Assembly (NCBI GenBank): GCA_040954595.2
Contig: CM082581.2
Coordinates: 5,146,001-5,210,000, forward strand
Origin: Balanoglossus misakiensis
Taxonomy: Eukaryota; Hemichordata
Reading direction: 5' to 3'
DNA length: 64,000 nucleotides
Shown: positions 58,831 to 64,000 of the stretch, in pieces
Numbering within the stretch: the first letter of the stretch is position 1
Layout: each line of letters begins with the position of its first letter
Translations under genes and position numbers: made by a program
Notes under the pieces: model-generated
The model's database searches: none
The model's input: the letters and a program-made list of their open reading frames with translations, nothing else
What the model was told of the DNA's origin: nothing

Positions 58831-61510
58831 GCATGCGCAATCAAGTTAATGAATATTGCACCTTTTGCTTGGGCTTTTGCTTTCACTTTGTTTGAAATGA
58901 GCAGGTCAAACAGCCTTGCAAATTTGTGTCAATGGAAAAGTACAGAGCGACTCATTGATATGACAAACCTCCTTAAAATACATTACCAATTACGTGACAG
59001 GCTCCTGGTAGAGTAGCTGGTGTTTGTGTTTGATATCGATTTATAGTATGAGGTCAAAACAGTGTCACACACTCTGACACAATCACACAATGGAGTACAA
59101 TGATGTATGTTTTTCATGGGGGGAGGGGTCGAGAGATTTTCATACTAATTGATACCTATATTTAAAAAAACAAGGCCTGTGACAGGAGTCAGCTGGATCG
59201 ATATTGATTCAGGACAGGTTCCTATCTTGACTGTCGCCAATAAATTGTCCGAATAAATTCACGTGCCAGCTAGTACTGATTAGTTTTGGCCACACTACAT
59301 ACACTAACACAGATAGAACGTTTGAGTGGCCAGCTTTTTATCTGCAAATCAAACTGAAATGTTCTTGAAATATATGGTTTTTAATAGTAGGCCCATTCTA
59401 TCAGTGAAATTTGCGATGACACGAAGAAATAAATCATTGTAATTGATATTGCATCGATCATCTGTTAGATAGCAAACATTTTTTTCTGTTCTCGTATTAG
59501 GAGTGGGCTGTAGTGTATCAGATGTATTCTGTGTGTACATAACTTCGTACTGTCACACATTGCAGTATGCCAGAGGTCTATAAACTCCCCCCCCCCCACA
59601 AACTTGATTTTTGACTGTTTTGTTGGGTGTCTGTGCTGTGCTGTGCTATATTGTTTGACTTTACTGCTGGCCATGTGACTGTGATATCTGACCTGATGAA
59701 ATATAGATGGTACTGTAGTATACAAATGTGTACTCCAGAGTTAAATATAATCAATGTTTTTTATTCACATCGCATGAATTGATGACAGAAACATTTGGAA
59801 AAAAAGTTGATCACAACTACATTGTGTTTGGGTAAAGATTGTAAAAATAGTGTCAGTAACACTGTTGTCCCATTTGATTATAACGGGTTAATAATGGTGT
59901 GACTTACAATAGTCTCAAACCCTCCACTCGGGAGCAACAGTTTACTAATAGCTATTGACTGTTCTGTCGTGATTGAAGTGTGAATAAATTTGATGGAGAA
60001 TATTACTCGAACAAGGGCCATTTGAATTTTTTACCATTTATGACAAGTAATGAATATATTTGTGCTACTGACAATTTCATTTGAATAAAAATTCTGGCTA
60101 CAGTTCAGCAAAGTTTTTGCAGAGGACACAGACACAGACACATACGCACACACGCACGCATGCATGCACGCACAACACACACAACACACACACACACTCA
60201 CACATACCGGTATAACAATGATGAATGCCAAGTTCCTACTGCTATACCAGTGCATACAAATAACAAATGGGAGCTAAAATGATGGAATAGTGAAAATACT
60301 GAACTATACTGAAAAAAAACCCGATATTCATATGTACCCCATTATATGCATGCTTAGTTTAGACTTGTACATAATGAATAAAGGGCCCATGAATTAAAAA
60401 GAGAAGCTATCAAATGATGGGGGGAAAACCAATGAAAATGTCAGGTCAATTTTCCATAAAATTAATCTTTTTTTTTTTTTTGCACTACACTGACTGAAAT
60501 TCCCATAGCTGGTTCAACAGATTAGCAATTTATGCACAAGTGTGTTATACATTATGTCATAGTGTTTCAAAGGGTTTCTGAGCATCACAAGCACATGCTG
60601 ATGAGTTCAGGGAGGTATTTTGATTATTAAATGATGCTATGCTTCATTTAGCTTTAAACAGACCACACACACTCAATCATGCATTGGCACACACATTAAC
60701 CAGGAATGGGGGGGGGGGGGTTACATTATATTCTTTTAAAAAAAATCCTTGAATATCTTTCCAATTAACTGCATCAAAAATACTGTACTTGATCTCAACA
60801 TCACCAGACCAATACCTTGCATAAATGTGAAATAAATCAAAATTTACATGAGAAATTTGTACATTTTTAAAACTCCTATAAATTTTATATATTGTTTTTA
60901 TATTTTCAAATACAACTCTACAGTAAAAGGTGTCCACACTGCAATGTAAATAATCCCCTGTAGGATCTATTGTTTTTTTTGTACATTTCCAATATGGTTT
61001 GATCAAATGAAAAACAGCTTAAGCAAAATGTTTACTGAAATCTGTTTACAGGCATGTTCTCAAACACTACCAATGAACATGAAACTCAATAATATACAAA
61101 TAATCATGATTTATGACTCACAAGTCATACTGTATATGGCCACCACCATTGAGAACGCAAAATGGTCTCAGTTTCAAAACCTGATTGACACATCATCTAT
61201 CGATCACAGACTCAAGTGAGAAAGATCTCCAAAGGCAATCACGGCTAATTGAAGTGAATCCAAAACATACATGTATATCACATCTTTGCTATCCAATACA
61301 ATGTTTACAAACTGAACTGCATGTTCTCATGTGTATCGCATCTTTAGTATCCAATATACAAAAAAAATATCTTCAGAAGTGAAATTCACAAAACTTAACT
61401 GCATGTTCTCATGCCTAAGCTTGGATTAGAATATCCAGAAAGATTTCTGCAATAGTTTTACTGATCATGTATAACTGTTCTCAATCAGGACTACATGGGA
61501 AATATGTTCT
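58831..61510. other. Spacer upstream of copy E and 3' flank of copy F
   Basis: No gene supported. From about 59165 it parallels 3.76-6.5 kb downstream of copy B. A CA-rich tract lies at about 60120-60205 and homopolymer T and G runs at about 60470 and 60708. Confidence 0.55.

Positions 61511-64000
<2,490 letters not shown>

Overview
The window is AT-rich animal DNA. It has spliced genes with clean GT-AG introns, long CA and CATA microsatellites and many small inverted-repeat transposons. Protein families and intron style suggest a marine invertebrate, probably an invertebrate deuterostome (hemichordate, echinoderm or amphioxus type). I cannot fix the species from sequence alone.

Every gene I can support is on the minus strand. 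All belong to one tandemly repeated family, called copies A to F here from left to right. A (1-205) is the first coding exon of a gene running off the left edge. B (15031-6527), C (30885-21244), D (44505-35306) and E (57783-49958) are complete. F (64000-61511) is the 3' part of a gene entering from the right edge. I placed splice sites by reading GT/AG junctions and checking phase. The summed exons of B, C, D and E are all exact multiples of three and give predicted proteins of 1636, 1842, 1896 and 1615 residues.

The predicted protein is unusual. It begins with a TRIM-type module: C3HC4 RING, B-box 1, B-box 2, coiled coil. One or more KH-like repeats of the kind found in PARP14 and DTX3L follow, separated by charged low-complexity linkers. 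Then come a macro domain (ADP-ribose binding), a second C3HC4 RING, and a Deltex C-terminal (DTC) domain. I infer an E3 ubiquitin ligase with two RINGs and its own ADP-ribose reader. It would combine in one chain what vertebrates divide between DTX3L (KH-like, RING, DTC) and its partner PARP9 (macro domains), with a TRIM head added. No ADP-ribosyltransferase catalytic domain or WWE domain was seen. By analogy with TRIM, DTX3L, PARP9 and PARP14, an innate-immune or DNA-damage role is plausible but not shown.

The copies are mosaics. The TRIM exon, the intron upstream of it and the predicted non-coding first exon are nearly the same in all copies, non-coding bases included. The middle exon differs strongly: a 41-residue repeat array in D, three complete KH-like segments after the linker in C, duplicated small linker exons in B, and a merged first KH-like exon in E. 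F has lost the macro domain and duplicated its RING. The 3' flanks group C with D and B with F, while E differs. Private transposon insertions mark the spaces between copies, and the empty sites are visible in sister copies.

Layout: 1-234 A first coding exon; 235-6526 A upstream cassette, a 1.36-kb insertion and B 3' flank; 6527-16.1 kb B; 16.1-21.2 kb spacer; 21.2-32.1 kb C; 32.1-35.3 kb spacer; 35.3-45.5 kb D; 45.5-50.0 kb spacer; 50.0-58.8 kb E; 58.8-61.5 kb spacer; 61.5-64 kb F.
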